Of a DNA stretch of 64,000 nucleotides, positions 19,301 to 31,112 are shown in pieces (the first letter of the stretch is position 1; the number at the start of each line of letters is the position of its first letter). The notes beneath the pieces are model-generated. The model was given only the letters and a program-made list of their open reading frames with translations, ran no database searches and was not told where the DNA came from. Source of the DNA: Pantoea cypripedii (lineage in GTDB: Bacteria; Pseudomonadota; Gammaproteobacteria; Enterobacterales; Enterobacteriaceae); the NCBI RefSeq assembly GCF_002095535.1, contig NZ_MLJI01000001.1, positions 3,027,832-3,091,831 on the forward strand, given 5' to 3'. A program made the position numbers and the translations under genes.

Positions 19301-19648
19301 TTAATCAAACAGCCAGCGCCCGGCTTTGGCGGAATCGATCAGCATATGAATGGTGAGTGATTTAGGCTCAACCTGAGTGATTTTTTGCGACTTTGGGCGA
19401 AAAAAATTAGGCAGCATTCCTTTCTCATAAGGCCAGTATGCAAGGAAGTTGAAGTTACTACTGTCAACATTAAAACGTTGGAAGTAATCCTTCATGATTT
19501 CGTCGCCTGCCTCCCTCGCCCAAGGATATTTTCCCATATTCAGACTCGTTTCAGGCGTCAATACAGGTTTAGCTTTGGCAAAGAGAGGTTTACTGTTGTA
19601 GGTTGCTTCATACCATTCAGTAACCGCGTTTTCGATATCTTTCACCAT
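19301..19648 (-). CDS. DUF1493-like protein
   Basis: A 115-residue acidic-to-neutral soluble protein without signal peptide or membrane helix. The pattern (TPETSLNMGKY, then DEIMKDYFQRFNVDSSNFNF and a C-terminal LTIHMLIDSAKAGRW) fits the DUF1493 family of short enterobacterial proteins of unknown function, as I recall it. The start codon overlaps the end of the upstream gene by 7 bases, so the two are co-translated. Base composition is more AT-rich than the flanking sulfur cluster. No function is assigned. Confidence 0.65.
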   Translation of the reverse strand: MVKDIENAVTEWYEATYNSKPLFAKAKPVLTPETSLNMGKYPWAREAGDEIMKDYFQRFNVDSSNFNFLAYWPYEKGMLPNFFRPKSQKITQVEPKSLTIHMLIDSAKAGRWLFD

Positions 19649-20085
19649 ATGCGATCACCCTCTCTGGCAATTTGATTATAGGTATTGAGAGTGTTAAACC
19701 CTATCCGCGCAACATCATTCATCACAAAGGCAATGCCCAAAATCGGTATCCAGCGACCGGCAAAAGCACCCAGGTTAGTGACATAGCTGAAACGTAGGTG
19801 CCGGATGCTTTCGTTTGTCAGGGTAGGCCATCGGTTAACACGAAACTTTAACCAGCGTCGAAGGTTTTCACTGAGAATCGATGTCCCTGGCGTTGCACCA
19901 GCAGGCTTTCCTCTGGTGCTTTGAGTTGGCTGCCCTAAGATGATAAGAGCCAGAGCTACCACATCCCCCGCACCAAGCTGCTTTTGAGCTTCCTCCAGAA
20001 AGACAAAAAAGAACAACTCGCCAGCGGTAAGATTGGTTAATCCCTTGTAGAAGCATGTCCCATTCAGCTGTTCCGTAGTATCCAT
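19642..20085 (-). CDS. STM2901-like small membrane-associated protein
   Basis: A 147-residue protein of unknown function with two hydrophobic stretches (VVALALIILG near residue 45 and GRWIPILGIAFVMNDVARIGF near residue 115). The partner arrangement (this protein upstream of a DUF1493 protein) resembles the STM2901-type pairs seen in enterobacterial accessory regions; this is recognition from memory and only moderately sure. The ribosome-binding site AAGGGAG precedes the ATG at a proper distance. The pair lies next to the 3' end of a tRNA-Ala gene, a common insertion position for mobile DNA. Confidence 0.6.
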   Translation of the reverse strand: MDTTEQLNGTCFYKGLTNLTAGELFFFVFLEEAQKQLGAGDVVALALIILGQPTQSTRGKPAGATPGTSILSENLRRWLKFRVNRWPTLTNESIRHLRFSYVTNLGAFAGRWIPILGIAFVMNDVARIGFNTLNTYNQIAREGDRIW

Positions 20086-20335
20086 ATATGAAACTCCCTT
20101 TCATTAAGAATTTCTTATACTACAGACCATTTTTCGACCAGTCCAGTTTGACCAAAGGCAGGCGTTCGACAGGATCGATTGTTTACCTGAAGGAACGAGC
20201 CGTATTTTTATGACCAAAAAAGCGATGAAACCGGCTATAGCAGCGCAGGCCCGCCAACGAATATGCGTGCAAAAGTTTAGCAACTTAAAGGTATGGATGA
20301 TTTTTAACAGATTGATTGCAATGAATCAGGATGAA

Positions 20336-20411
<76 letters not shown>

Positions 20412-20456
20412 ACATCTGGAATCGTTTTTTCAGTGCCAAACCCCTGGGAAGAAGTT

Positions 20457-20532
<76 letters not shown>

Positions 20533-20869
20533 GAACCGAAAAAACCGCCGAGTCACCTCGACGGACGGCATAATATGAAACCCATTCCTGGGTGTCAACG
20601 TCAAATTTCGGTTCTGTGTTCAATCGCTGAAAAAGGCGGCAAACCCGCGCCGCACTGGCTTTTTTTTCATCATCGCCAGGCTTTTGCCGGACATCCCCCT
20701 TCCCCGTTAATAACCCACAAGGTTAACCACGCGTTAATCATGTTAGGAGAAATCTTGTTTTCGTTAAAAGGGAGTGTAAACTTAGCACGCTAATTAACCG
20801 GTCACCGACCAGGGTTTAACCTTTTGCCGGTTAGCACCTTCCCTTTGCCAATAAAAGAAAAGTGAGTTT
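20533..20869. other. tRNA-Ala / FNT channel divergent intergenic region
   Basis: A 337-base interval. The left part holds the tRNA-Ala promoter on the minus strand; the right part is the leader of the formate/nitrite-type channel gene. No credible small gene was found. Confidence 0.6.
20570..20598 (-). promoter_or_regulatory. Sigma-70 promoter of the tRNA-Ala pair
   Basis: Read on the minus strand: TTGACA, a 17-base spacer, then TATTAT and a GC-rich GCCGTCC discriminator, typical of stringently controlled stable-RNA promoters. Confidence 0.8.
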
Positions 20870-21658
20870 ATGTCGCTGCATACACCAAAAGAGATCGCCC
20901 AGCTGGCGATTCAGTCTGGCGTGGTCAAAAGCCAGGCATCCGTTTCAACTTTATTGATTCTCGGCTTTATGGCCGGTGCATTCATTGCTACCGGCTTCCT
21001 GCTCGATCTCCATGTGATTAACCAACTCCCTGCCGACTGGGGTTCCTTTGGCGGATTTCTCGGTGCGGCAGTGTTCCCCGTCGGGCTGATTCTGACCGTG
21101 CTCGCCGGTGGTGAACTGCTGACCGGTAATATGATGACCATGCCAATTGCCTGGTTCGCGCGCCGCATCAGCGGCTTTAGCGTGCTGCGTAACTGGTTCT
21201 GGGTCACCATTGCTAACTTCCTCGGCAGTATCGCCGTGGCCTGGTTCTTCGGCCATATGCTCGGCATGACCGAAGGCGATTACCTGAAGAAAACCGTCGC
21301 TATTGCCACGGCCAAAGTGAATGCCGATTTCATGCATGCCTTTATCTCCGGCATCGGCTGTAACTGGCTGGTGTGTCTTGCCGTCTGGCTGGCCTTCGCC
21401 AGTAAAGATGTGGTGGGCAAAATTTTCGGCATGTGGTTCCCGGTGATGGCATTCGTCGCCATTGGCTTCCAGCACGTAGTGGCAAACATGTTCATCGTTC
21501 CTGCCGCGATTTTTGCCGGACAGCTCAGCTGGGCTGAGTACCTGCCGAATTTCGTTGCGGTGTTCCTGGGTAACGGTGTTGGTGGCGCAATTTTTGTCGC
21601 TCTGACCTACTTCGTCGCCTTCCGTCCGGCGCAGGCGGCAGCAACCGAAGCCTCTTAA
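20870..21658 (+). CDS. Formate/nitrite transporter (FNT) family channel
   Basis: A 262-residue inner-membrane protein with six hydrophobic segments. It carries FNT landmarks: GGELLTGN (loop 2), the GIGCNWLVCLAVWLAFASKD segment and the FQHVVANMF motif, similar to NirC and FocA. It would conduct formate, nitrite or hydrosulfide. There is no nir, pfl or asr gene beside it to tell which, so the substrate is left open. The start has an AAGTGAG ribosome-binding site. Confidence 0.85.
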   Translation: MSLHTPKEIAQLAIQSGVVKSQASVSTLLILGFMAGAFIATGFLLDLHVINQLPADWGSFGGFLGAAVFPVGLILTVLAGGELLTGNMMTMPIAWFARRISGFSVLRNWFWVTIANFLGSIAVAWFFGHMLGMTEGDYLKKTVAIATAKVNADFMHAFISGIGCNWLVCLAVWLAFASKDVVGKIFGMWFPVMAFVAIGFQHVVANMFIVPAAIFAGQLSWAEYLPNFVAVFLGNGVGGAIFVALTYFVAFRPAQAAATEAS

Positions 21659-21769
21659 TCGATTTATGCCTTTTGCCGGATGGCAGGAGGCATTTTCCTT
21701 CGTGATTACTTTTTCCTGTAACGTTTTGTTGTAATATGTAGAGCTAATGTATTTAACAGGGAAAGCGTC

Positions 21770-22123
21770 GTGAAAAAGGAATGGCTAACACCCGAAGAAC
21801 TCGCGCTGGAAACGGGCTACAGTCGGCAGACTGTTAACAAATGGATTAAACGCGAAAACTGGACAACCACGCCCAAGCCCGGTGTACAGGGCGGTAAGGC
21901 TCGATTGATCCATATCGATGAACGCGTGAAAAGCTTTATCCAATCCACCCGCCATGCGAACGAACCGGCAGCTCATTACGGTGCACAGCAAAATACGTTA
22001 CCTGCGTTATTAATAAATTCTGTCCAGCAAATGACAGCAGCCGAACAGGAACAACTGGTGGCTCTTCTGCTACGGGAAGGGATCAGAGGCGTGTTACAAC
22101 GGCTGGGAATTCAGGAAAAATAA
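21770..22123 (+). CDS. yfeC: YfeC-like DNA-binding protein (DUF1323)
   Basis: A 117-residue protein with an N-terminal excisionase/MerR-like helix-turn-helix (WLTPEELALETGYSRQTVNKWIKRENW) and a conserved GVQGGKARLIHIDERV wing. The C-terminal helix ends in LLLREGIRGVLQRLGIQ. It matches E. coli YfeC/YfeD, which also sit next to gltX. The GTG start has an AGGGA ribosome-binding site. It is a probable transcriptional regulator with unknown target. A shared terminator with gltX follows. Confidence 0.88.
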   Translation: MKKEWLTPEELALETGYSRQTVNKWIKRENWTTTPKPGVQGGKARLIHIDERVKSFIQSTRHANEPAAHYGAQQNTLPALLINSVQQMTAAEQEQLVALLLREGIRGVLQRLGIQEK

Positions 22124-22157
22124 AAAAGCCGGGAGCAGATGCTTCCGGCTTTTTTTA
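22123..22157. terminator. Bidirectional terminator between yfeC and gltX
   Basis: Hairpin AAAAAAGCCGGgAGC / GCTtCCGGCTTTTTTT with A-tract on one side and T-tract on the other, between convergent genes. Confidence 0.85.
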
Positions 22158-22183
22158 TGCCTGTCAGAGGTCAGCGCAGAACA

Positions 22184-23605
22184 TTATGCCTGGGCTTCAC
22201 GCTCGGCAATAAAGGCCAGCGCTTTTTCGATACGTGCCACGCTACGGCTGCGGCCAATGGCCTGCACAGTCACATCCAGCGCCGGAGACTGACCCGCACC
22301 GGTCACGGCAACGCGCAACGGCATACCGACTTTGCCCATCCCCAGCTCCAGTTCGTCTGCTGCGCCCTGAATGGCGTGATGCACATTCTCTGCGGTCCAG
22401 TCGTTGTCACTGATGGCAGCCAATTTGTCACGTACCACTTCCAGCGGCTGACGCGCAACCGGACGCAGATGCTTCTTCGCAGCGTCAGCATCAAAGGCAT
22501 CGAACTCTTCATAGAAGTAACGGCAGGATGCCGCAATCTCTACCAGCGTCTTACAACGCTCGCCCAGCAGGGTAACCAGCTTCGCCAGTTCCGGACCGGT
22601 ACGGGTATCGATGTTCTGCTGTTCAATATGCCACTGCAGATGCGTCGCCACATATTCCGGCGGCAGGGTATTAATGTAGTGATGGTTCAGCCACTGCAAT
22701 TTTTCAGTATTGAAGGCACTGGCCGATTTGCTCACCGCATCGAGGGTAAACAGTTCGGTCATTTCCGCCACGCTGAAGATTTCCTGATCGCCATGTGACC
22801 AACCCAGGCGCACCAGATAGTTGAGCAGCGCTTCCGGCAGGTAACCATCATCACGATACTGCATCACCCCCACCGCGCCATGACGTTTGGACAGCTTCTT
22901 CCCGTCATCACCGAGGATCATGGATACGTGCGCGTACACAGGGACTTCGGCACCAATCGCTTTCAGGATGTTGATCTGACGCGGCGTGTTGTTGATATGG
23001 TCTTCGCCACGGATAACGTGGGTGATACCCATATCCCAATCGTCCACCACCACACAGAAGTTATAGGTCGGCGAACCATCGGTACGACGAATGATCAGGT
23101 CATCCAGTTCCTGGTTGCTGAACTCAATCGGACCACGAATCTGATCATCAAAAATGACAGAGCCTTCCTGCGGATTGCGGAAACGCACCACACAAGGTTC
23201 GTCGGCAGCGTGATGTTCATGGCTGTCGCGGCAACGGCCGTCGTAACGCGGCTTTTCACCCTTCGCCATCTGTTCTTCACGCAACGCTTCCAGGCGCTCT
23301 TTGGAGCAGTAACATTTATAAGCAGTGCCAGCCACCAGCATCTCATCGATCACCGCGTTGTAGCGATCAAAGCGTTTGGTCTGGTAGTACGGACCTTCGT
23401 TCCAGTCGAGGCTCAGCCAGTTCATGCCATCCATAATGGCTTCGATGGCTTCCGGTGTGGATCGCTCCAGATCGGTATCTTCGATACGCAGAACAAATTC
23501 GCCCTTGTTATGACGAGCATAAAGCCAGGAGTAAAGAGCAGTACGAGCACCGCCCACATGCAGATAGCCAGTGGGGCTGGGTGCGAAGCGAGTTTTGATT
23601 TTCAT
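22184..23605 (-). CDS. gltX: Glutamyl-tRNA synthetase
   Basis: A 473-residue class I aminoacyl-tRNA synthetase that charges tRNA-Glu. The HIGH-type motif appears as [12 protein letters not shown] near the N-terminus, and KMSKS as KLSKRHGA in the middle. A zinc-binding Cys-rich segment ([18 protein letters not shown]) lies between. Length matches E. coli GltX (471). It is divergent from the tRNA-Val/Lys operon across a 273-base intergenic region, as in E. coli. Confidence 0.97.
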   Translation of the reverse strand: MKIKTRFAPSPTGYLHVGGARTALYSWLYARHNKGEFVLRIEDTDLERSTPEAIEAIMDGMNWLSLDWNEGPYYQTKRFDRYNAVIDEMLVAGTAYKCYCSKERLEALREEQMAKGEKPRYDGRCRDSHEHHAADEPCVVRFRNPQEGSVIFDDQIRGPIEFSNQELDDLIIRRTDGSPTYNFCVVVDDWDMGITHVIRGEDHINNTPRQINILKAIGAEVPVYAHVSMILGDDGKKLSKRHGAVGVMQYRDDGYLPEALLNYLVRLGWSHGDQEIFSVAEMTELFTLDAVSKSASAFNTEKLQWLNHHYINTLPPEYVATHLQWHIEQQNIDTRTGPELAKLVTLLGERCKTLVEIAASCRYFYEEFDAFDADAAKKHLRPVARQPLEVVRDKLAAISDNDWTAENVHHAIQGAADELELGMGKVGMPLRVAVTGAGQSPALDVTVQAIGRSRSVARIEKALAFIAEREAQA

Positions 23606-23833
23606 TCAGCATTGCCTTAAATGCGCGGAGGTTCGTTGTCTGGATGACAAAAAACAGGTTAACGCGAAAAAACAGTGGGCATATTCTAGCAGCTGACCGT
23701 GATTCCTCAATGATTGTCGCCGCAGGCACCGTCAGAGAGAGTCAGTTTTCTGCTAATAAAACCAGCATATTGGCTAAATGGCCTGCAGGATGTTTAATTT
23801 TAAAGCGAACGCACATTTATGTTTTAAAAAGCG

Positions 23834-23861
23834 TTGACTCACTTCGAAGGATCCCTATAAT
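23834..23861 (+). promoter_or_regulatory. Promoter of the tRNA-Val/Lys operon
   Basis: TTGACT and TATAAT are separated by 16 bases and followed by a GC-rich GCGAC discriminator, typical of stable-RNA promoters under stringent control. The first tRNA starts at 23879. Confidence 0.8.
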
Positions 23862-23878
23862 GCGACTCCACACAGCGG

Positions 23879-23954
23879 GGGTGATTAGCTCAGTTGGTAG
23901 AGCATCTCCCTTACAAGGAGGGGGTCGGCGGTTCGAGCCCGTCATCACCCACCA
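23879..23954 (+). tRNA. tRNA-Val (anticodon TAC)
   Basis: A 76-base cloverleaf with encoded CCA; the anticodon loop CCCTTACAAGG gives TAC. First gene of a Val-Val-Lys operon. Confidence 0.97.
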
Positions 23955-23996
23955 CATCTTAGTCAGATGACGCTCTTGTTAAGCAGTACCGAAGTG

Positions 23997-24072
23997 GGGT
24001 GATTAGCTCAGTTGGTAGAGCATCTCCCTTACAAGGAGGGGGTCGGCGGTTCGAGCCCGTCATCACCCACCA
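23997..24072 (+). tRNA. tRNA-Val (anticodon TAC)
   Basis: Identical over its 76 bases to the first tRNA-Val; spaced 42 bases from it in the same operon. Confidence 0.97.
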
Positions 24073-24076
24073 CTTC

Positions 24077-24152
24077 GGGTCGTTAGCTCAGTTGGTAGAG
24101 CAGTTGACTTTTAATCAATTGGTCGCAGGTTCGAATCCTGCACGACCCACCA
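24077..24152 (+). tRNA. tRNA-Lys (anticodon TTT)
   Basis: A 76-base cloverleaf with encoded CCA; the anticodon loop GACTTTTAATC gives TTT. It starts only 4 bases after the second tRNA-Val. Confidence 0.97.
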
Positions 24153-24158
24153 ATGTAG

Positions 24159-24184
24159 AAAGGCGCCCTAAAGGCGCCTTTTTG
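24159..24184 (+). terminator. Terminator of the tRNA-Val/Lys operon
   Basis: Hairpin AAGGCGCC / GGCGCCTT followed by TTTTT, 7 bases after the tRNA-Lys CCA end. Confidence 0.85.
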
Positions 24185-24252
24185 CTATGTGCGCTTTCCC
24201 CACCCTTTTCACAACCTTAACACTTTGTGCCCTCATGTAATTTTATCCCCTT

Positions 24253-24260
24253 GCCGATAA
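24253..24260 (+). promoter_or_regulatory. Sigma-28 (FliA) -10 element upstream of the flxA-like gene
   Basis: GCCGATAA is an exact match to the flagellar sigma-28 -10 consensus, 29 bases before the start codon. The -35 is poor: no TAAA is at the ideal spacing, and a TAAT lies 11 bases upstream instead of about 15. E. coli flxA is a FliA-dependent gene. Confidence 0.55.
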
Positions 24261-24289
24261 CGACTGTGAACTATTGCAAGGAGAAAACC

Positions 24290-24640
24290 ATGAGTACCAT
24301 TTCAAGTGTGTCCAGCAGTGTCAGTAGTAGTAGCAGTAGCGGCAATACCTCACAAATTGCCAGTCTGAATAAGCAAATCCAGAGTCTCACCAAAGAACTC
24401 AAAGATCTGTCCAGTGATGACACCCTGACTGATGAGCAAAAATCAGCGCAGGAGCAAATGATTCAGTCGCAGATTCAGATGATTGAGGCGCAGATCACGC
24501 AAATCGAGCAGCAGGCGACACAAAAAGCCCAGCAGCAGCAGGAACAGCAACAAAAGCAGGATACCTCCTCCTCCACCAGCACCAAGGCTGATGGCATTAA
24601 CCGTCCTACCGATACCAATCAAATCAACGTTTACGTTTAA
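24290..24640 (+). CDS. FlxA-like protein
   Basis: A 116-residue protein with a Ser-rich N-terminus (about 1-20), a coiled-coil core starting [17 protein letters not shown] and continuing to a Gln/Lys-rich stretch (about residue 90), and a polar tail. This is the FlxA-like family layout. The frame is open upstream to 24227, but the ATG at 24290 has an AAGGAGA ribosome-binding site. Expression with the late flagellar genes is suggested by the sigma-28-type -10 element upstream. Function is unknown. It ends 3 bases inside the convergent LysR gene's 3' end. Confidence 0.78.
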   Translation: MSTISSVSSSVSSSSSSGNTSQIASLNKQIQSLTKELKDLSSDDTLTDEQKSAQEQMIQSQIQMIEAQITQIEQQATQKAQQQQEQQQKQDTSSSTSTKADGINRPTDTNQINVYV

Positions 24641-25557
24641 AACGCCGGTTTGAGGGAACGTTGTTGCGTCAGCAGCTCAGCCTGCTGACGCACTTCCTGC
24701 CAGATGGCCTCTGCCGCGGGTGTCAGCGAGCGGTTTCTGCGCTTAATCAACATCAGGCTGCGATTGATTTCAGGATACAGCCGCCGCACCGTCAGTTTTC
24801 GTCCGGAAGGCAAGGGTAACGCCAGCGCCGGTAAGATACTGATGCCAATTCCTGCCTCAACCATCGGATACAGCGTCGCCGGGTGACCAATCTCCTGTAC
24901 CACATTCACCGCAATCGACTGCTGCTGCAACGCGGCATCAATCAGCGCACGGCTGCCGGAAGCATAATCCTGTAACACCATAGTACGACCGTCCAGCATC
25001 GCCCACTGCGGCTGAGCTTCCTGCGCCAGCACATCATCTTCCCGGCACAGCAATAAAAATGGCTCATTCATGATGGTTTGATAATCAAAATCGCTATCGC
25101 TGATCGGCCCAATAATCAGGCCGAAATCGACTTCCGCATTACGTACGCTTTGCAGCACCCACTGCTGGGCGCGATCATGCAAAATCACGCGAATATCCGG
25201 ATAGTGTTGCTGACAGCTGGCGAGGCATTGTGGCATCAGATGGGCAGACGGCGTCTGGCTGGCAGCGACCCGCACCGTCCCACTGCGCTGTTCACCATAG
25301 CTGCGCACATCCTGCACCGTAGTGTTTAGCTCCTCCAGCAGCCGCTCAAGCCGCGTTGCCAGTTGCTGCCCGGCCTCGGTCAGTTGCACTTCACGGGTGG
25401 TACGATCCAGTAACCGTACTCCCATCTCCGCCTCCAGCTCTTTAATGCTGTGGCTGACCGCCGACTGGCTAAGGCCAATCACCTGCCCCGCCTGACTAAA
25501 GCTGCCGTACTTCGCAACGGCGACAAAGGTGCGCAACTGGCGTAACGTGTAATTCAT
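24637..25557 (-). CDS. yfeR: LysR-family transcriptional regulator YfeR
   Basis: A 306-residue LysR-type regulator with N-terminal winged helix-turn-helix (residues 3-62, [23 protein letters not shown]) and a C-terminal periplasmic-binding-like effector domain. It is divergent from yfeH, exactly as in E. coli, where YfeR responds to low osmolarity in Salmonella and controls yfeH. The 99-base intergenic region would hold its binding site. Confidence 0.88.
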   Translation of the reverse strand: MNYTLRQLRTFVAVAKYGSFSQAGQVIGLSQSAVSHSIKELEAEMGVRLLDRTTREVQLTEAGQQLATRLERLLEELNTTVQDVRSYGEQRSGTVRVAASQTPSAHLMPQCLASCQQHYPDIRVILHDRAQQWVLQSVRNAEVDFGLIIGPISDSDFDYQTIMNEPFLLLCREDDVLAQEAQPQWAMLDGRTMVLQDYASGSRALIDAALQQQSIAVNVVQEIGHPATLYPMVEAGIGISILPALALPLPSGRKLTVRRLYPEINRSLMLIKRRNRSLTPAAEAIWQEVRQQAELLTQQRSLKPAF

Positions 25558-25656
25558 CGATAGCGCTCATAGATTGATGCAATAAATCAATTTTATTTCT
25601 AAACCCAGCTAGCGCACAATCAGCAACATCATTTTTTGCTTAACCGGATTGTAACA

Positions 25657-26661
25657 ATGGGATTTTTACGACTCGACCCGATGATGGTCAAACTCATCAT
25701 CACCGTGCTGCTGGCCAGCTTCTTACCGGCCAAAGGCGGGTTTGTCGATTTCTTCGAATGGCTGACCACCGCCGCCATCGCCCTGCTGTTCTTTATGCAT
25801 GGCGCTAAGCTGTCACGGGAAAAAATCATCGCCGGTAGCAGCCACTGGCGGCTGCATTTATGGATTATGTGCAGCACCTTTGTGCTGTTCCCGATCCTTG
25901 GTCTGCTGCTGGTGTGGTGGCATCCGGTTGATGTGGGTACCGATATCTATACCGGTTTTATTTATCTCTGCATTTTGCCTGCCACCGTGCAGTCGGCGAT
26001 TGCCTTTACCTCGATGGCGGGCGGTAACGTCGCCGCAGCGGTATGCAGCGCTTCCGCTTCCAGTCTGCTCGGTGTTTTTGTTTCACCGTTGCTGGTTAAC
26101 CTGGTAATGAATGTGCACAGCGATGCGCCGAGCAACGGCCTGGAGCAGATTGGTAAAATCATGCTGCAATTGCTGGTGCCTTTTGTGCTGGGTCACATCT
26201 CACGCCGCTGGATTGGTGGCTGGGTAGAAAAACATCGCAGCCTGATTGGCAAAACTGACCAGACTTCGATTCTGCTGGTGGTTTATTCCGCCTTTAGTGA
26301 AGCGGTGGTTAACGGCATCTGGAATCGTGTCGGCGTGGATACCCTGCTGTGGATCCTGGCGGGCAGCCTGCTGCTGCTGGTAGTGGTACTGCTGATTAAC
26401 CTCGGGGCTTCACGTCTGTTCGGCTTCAAACGTGCTGATGAGATTACGGTATTGTTCTGCGGCTCGAAAAAGAGCCTGGCAAACGGCGTGCCGATGGCCA
26501 ATATCCTGTTCCCGGCCAGCAGCGTGGGGATTATCGTGCTGCCGCTGATGATCTTCCACCAGGTACAGTTGATGGTCTGTTCATTCATCGCACAACGCTA
26601 TAAAGCCAGCAACGAAAAACATCTGGCGCAACAGCAACAGGCTGAAGCACAAAAATCCTGA
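25657..26661 (+). CDS. yfeH: YfeH, bile acid:sodium symporter-family (SBF/ACR3-like) membrane protein
   Basis: A 334-residue polytopic inner-membrane protein closely similar to E. coli YfeH, with the conserved TTAAIALLFFMHGAKLSRE and VCSASASSLLGVF segments and a late FCGSKKSLANGVPMANILFP motif. About ten hydrophobic segments are apparent. The ATG at 25657 is chosen over an in-frame TTG at 25636 because it aligns with the family start. The transported solute is unknown. Confidence 0.88.
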   Translation: MGFLRLDPMMVKLIITVLLASFLPAKGGFVDFFEWLTTAAIALLFFMHGAKLSREKIIAGSSHWRLHLWIMCSTFVLFPILGLLLVWWHPVDVGTDIYTGFIYLCILPATVQSAIAFTSMAGGNVAAAVCSASASSLLGVFVSPLLVNLVMNVHSDAPSNGLEQIGKIMLQLLVPFVLGHISRRWIGGWVEKHRSLIGKTDQTSILLVVYSAFSEAVVNGIWNRVGVDTLLWILAGSLLLLVVVLLINLGASRLFGFKRADEITVLFCGSKKSLANGVPMANILFPASSVGIIVLPLMIFHQVQLMVCSFIAQRYKASNEKHLAQQQQAEAQKS

Positions 26662-26662
26662 T

Positions 26663-26688
26663 AACAAGGCCCGCATGCGGGCCTTGTT
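26663..26688. terminator. Bidirectional terminator between yfeH and ypeB
   Basis: A perfect 26-base palindrome (13-base arms, AACAAGGCCCGCA and its complement) overlaps the end of yfeH and is followed by CTTTT. It sits between convergent genes. Confidence 0.85.
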
Positions 26689-26691
26689 CTT

Positions 26692-26910
26692 TTATTCACT
26701 GCGCTTCAGCGGCTTCACCAGACCTTCCAGTCCTTCGATCTTGATCGCCAGCGTTATCTGCATCAGCTCACCGAGTTTACCGGCGGGAAATTCACCGCCA
26801 CGGGCAAACCACAGCAGATAAGGCTCTGGCAGGTCAATCAGCATTCTGCCTTTGTATTTGCCAAATGGCATCGGCGTGTTGGCGATCTCAATCAGCTGCT
26901 GCTTTTCCAT
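26692..26910 (-). CDS. ypeB: YpeB (DUF3820)
   Basis: A 72-residue soluble protein with the DUF3820 pattern: PMPFGKYKGRMLIDLPEPYL then FPAGKLGELMQ. It starts one base after the ligA stop, so it is very probably co-transcribed and translationally coupled. Function is unknown. The position after ligA is conserved with E. coli. Confidence 0.9.
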   Translation of the reverse strand: MEKQQLIEIANTPMPFGKYKGRMLIDLPEPYLLWFARGGEFPAGKLGELMQITLAIKIEGLEGLVKPLKRSE

Positions 26911-26911
26911 A

Positions 26912-28936
<2,025 letters not shown>

Positions 28937-28944
28937 TCATCCGA

Positions 28945-28970
28945 TAAAAAACCCCCGACAGGCGGGGGTT
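28945..28970 (-). terminator. Terminator after zipA
   Basis: On the minus strand, AACCCCCG and CGGGGGTT arms are followed by TTTTTTAT, just before the ligA start. Confidence 0.8.
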
Positions 28971-29004
28971 ATAAGTAGAGATTTTTTGACGTCTGTGCAG
29001 GTTA

Positions 29005-29985
29005 TCAGCCGATAACCTCACGAATACGCGCTTTGTAGGTTTCCAGCTTTTGCGGCGTCATCATACGACGCTCATCATCCAGCACCACGCCACCCACGTC
29101 ATCCGCGATGCGTTGCGCGGATTGCAGCATCAGTTTGAAGTTCTGGTTCGCATCCCCGTAAGACGGCACCATCATAAAGATAGACACGCCAGGGGTGCTG
29201 AAATCGCCCATCTCATCCGGGTTGAACGAGCCAGGCTTCACCATATTGGCCAGGCTAAACAGCACCGGGCCGCTACCTGCCGGGCTGAGGTGGCGATGGA
29301 AAATATTCATTTCGCCGAACTGGAAGCCTGCCTGCAGAATCCCCTGCAACAACGCTTCACCATTCAGTACGCCACCCGCATGGGCAGCAACATGCAGTAC
29401 CAGCACGGCTTCTTTCTTACTGCCAGCAGCAGCAGGCTGCGGCTGTTTTTCTTCATGGACAACCGGCGCAGCCACATGCGGCTCGGGTTGTTCTGCGGCC
29501 TGGAATTCAGGTGCTGGTTGTGTGGCGGCGAGCGGTTCCTGATCCAGCAACGGATCGGCCTGAATCGGCTGAGGCTGCGGTGCCGGTCTTGCCACTGGCG
29601 CTACCGGCGGCTCAGGTTGCTGGCGCACTTCAGGCTCCGCATCAAACAGCGGATCACGCGCGACTGGCGGTTCCTGGCGCGGTGCAGGCTGACGAACAGG
29701 TTCCGGCGCACGCGGCGCGCTGGCAGGCTTCTTCTCCGGATAACCGCCAAACTCTGGTTCATCGTGCGTGTCATGATCGCGACGAACACGAACTTCGCCG
29801 ACGCCTTCATCATCGTCGCTCAGCAGATCATCATCCGCTTCTTCGCGTTGTTTCAGACGTTTGTGCGGGCGATCGCGAAACACAGAAGAGCGCTCTTTAC
29901 GGCTGGACCACAGTCCGTGAAGTAGCAGCGCTATTATGGCGATCGCGCCAACAACGATTAATATCAGACGCAAATCCTGCATCAT
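29005..29985 (-). CDS. zipA: Cell division protein ZipA
   Basis: A 326-residue bitopic protein that tethers FtsZ to the inner membrane at the division site. The N-terminal helix (about residues 5-25) is followed by a charged segment, then a Pro/Gln/Ala-rich linker (about 70-185), then the globular FtsZ-binding domain ([21 protein letters not shown] to the end). The frame extends 13 codons further upstream, but the MM start at 29985 matches the E. coli N-terminus ([10 protein letters not shown]). Divergent from cysZ. Confidence 0.95.
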   Translation of the reverse strand: MMQDLRLILIVVGAIAIIALLLHGLWSSRKERSSVFRDRPHKRLKQREEADDDLLSDDDEGVGEVRVRRDHDTHDEPEFGGYPEKKPASAPRAPEPVRQPAPRQEPPVARDPLFDAEPEVRQQPEPPVAPVARPAPQPQPIQADPLLDQEPLAATQPAPEFQAAEQPEPHVAAPVVHEEKQPQPAAAGSKKEAVLVLHVAAHAGGVLNGEALLQGILQAGFQFGEMNIFHRHLSPAGSGPVLFSLANMVKPGSFNPDEMGDFSTPGVSIFMMVPSYGDANQNFKLMLQSAQRIADDVGGVVLDDERRMMTPQKLETYKARIREVIG

Positions 29986-30213
29986 TGTATTCTCTGTTGT
30001 TCCAATACCTTGCCACCACGGCAAACTTTACCCTCTAACTGTATTTGCCCAGCTACACAAGTGCAAGTCTGTGCAGTATTTTCTGACAAATAAGATAGCT
30101 CCCCCACGCTTTTTTGCTGTTTTTTCGCGCAAAGCGACCCGGTTGCCGATAAAAAGACAGGAAAAGCCAGGTTATGATGTTTGCGCCCGCACACCTATGG
30201 AGAAAGGCCCGTT

Positions 30214-30972
30214 ATGCCCGCTGAGAATTCGGTCTCATCATTTAATGGTATTCATTACTTCGCCGAAGGATGGAAACTGGTGCGTCTGCCCGGCATTCGC
30301 CGATACGTCATCATCCCCCTGCTGGTCAATATTTTGCTACTGGGCGGTGCCTTTATCTGGCTGTTTCAGCGCCTTGGGCAGTGGATCCCGCAATTAATGG
30401 CGCACATTCCCGACTGGCTGCAGTGGCTCAGCTATCTGCTGTGGCCGCTGACGGTGATTTCGATTGTGCTGATATTCAGCTATTTCTTCTCCACCATTGC
30501 CAACCTGATTGCTGCGCCCTTTTGCGGCCTGCTGGCGGAACAACTGGAAGGGCGTTTAACCGGAAATCCACTGCCGGATAGCGGCTGGGTCGCGATGCTG
30601 AAAGACGTCCCGCGCATCATGAAACGTGAAATGCAGAAGCTGGGTTACTATTTGCCACGCGCATTCGGCCTGCTGTTGCTCCATTTTATCCCCGGCTTTG
30701 GTCAAACCGTGGCACCGCTTTTATGGTTCCTGTTCAGCGCCTGGATGTTGTCAGTGCAATACTGCGATTATCCCTTTGATAACCACAAAGTGAGTTTTGC
30801 CCGCATGCGCAATGCGTTACGCCAGCATAAAACCGCCAATATGCAGTTTGGTGCGCTGGTGAGCCTGTTCACCATGATCCCAATAGTCAATCTGGCCATC
30901 ATGCCGGTCGCGGTTTGTGGTGCCACGGCAATGTGGGTGGATCGTTATCGCCTGCAACATCAGCGTCATTAA
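30214..30972 (+). CDS. cysZ: Sulfate transporter CysZ
   Basis: A 252-residue inner-membrane protein needed for high-affinity sulfate uptake in E. coli. Motifs include [21 protein letters not shown] near the N-terminus and [11 protein letters not shown] in the C-terminal half, with several hydrophobic segments. The ATG at 30214 has a GGAGAAAGG ribosome-binding site. An upstream in-frame TTG at 30181 is unlikely. It precedes cysK in the same direction with a 140-base gap carrying the cysK promoter region. Confidence 0.95.
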   Translation: MPAENSVSSFNGIHYFAEGWKLVRLPGIRRYVIIPLLVNILLLGGAFIWLFQRLGQWIPQLMAHIPDWLQWLSYLLWPLTVISIVLIFSYFFSTIANLIAAPFCGLLAEQLEGRLTGNPLPDSGWVAMLKDVPRIMKREMQKLGYYLPRAFGLLLLHFIPGFGQTVAPLLWFLFSAWMLSVQYCDYPFDNHKVSFARMRNALRQHKTANMQFGALVSLFTMIPIVNLAIMPVAVCGATAMWVDRYRLQHQRH

Positions 30973-31112
30973 TCCATCAAAGAGCCTTATGCTTTTTTGC
31001 ATGGGGCTTATGGTTGTGGGCTATATAGATATACGATTTCTTTCCTTCCGCACTCAGGCAGAAAAGGTATGCTCTGAGGGTTCCCAATATTTCATACAGT
31101 TAAGGACGAGCT

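Noticed and set aside
23879..24072. Two near-identical 76-base units as a mobile repeat
   Set aside because: They are ordinary tandem tRNA-Val genes.
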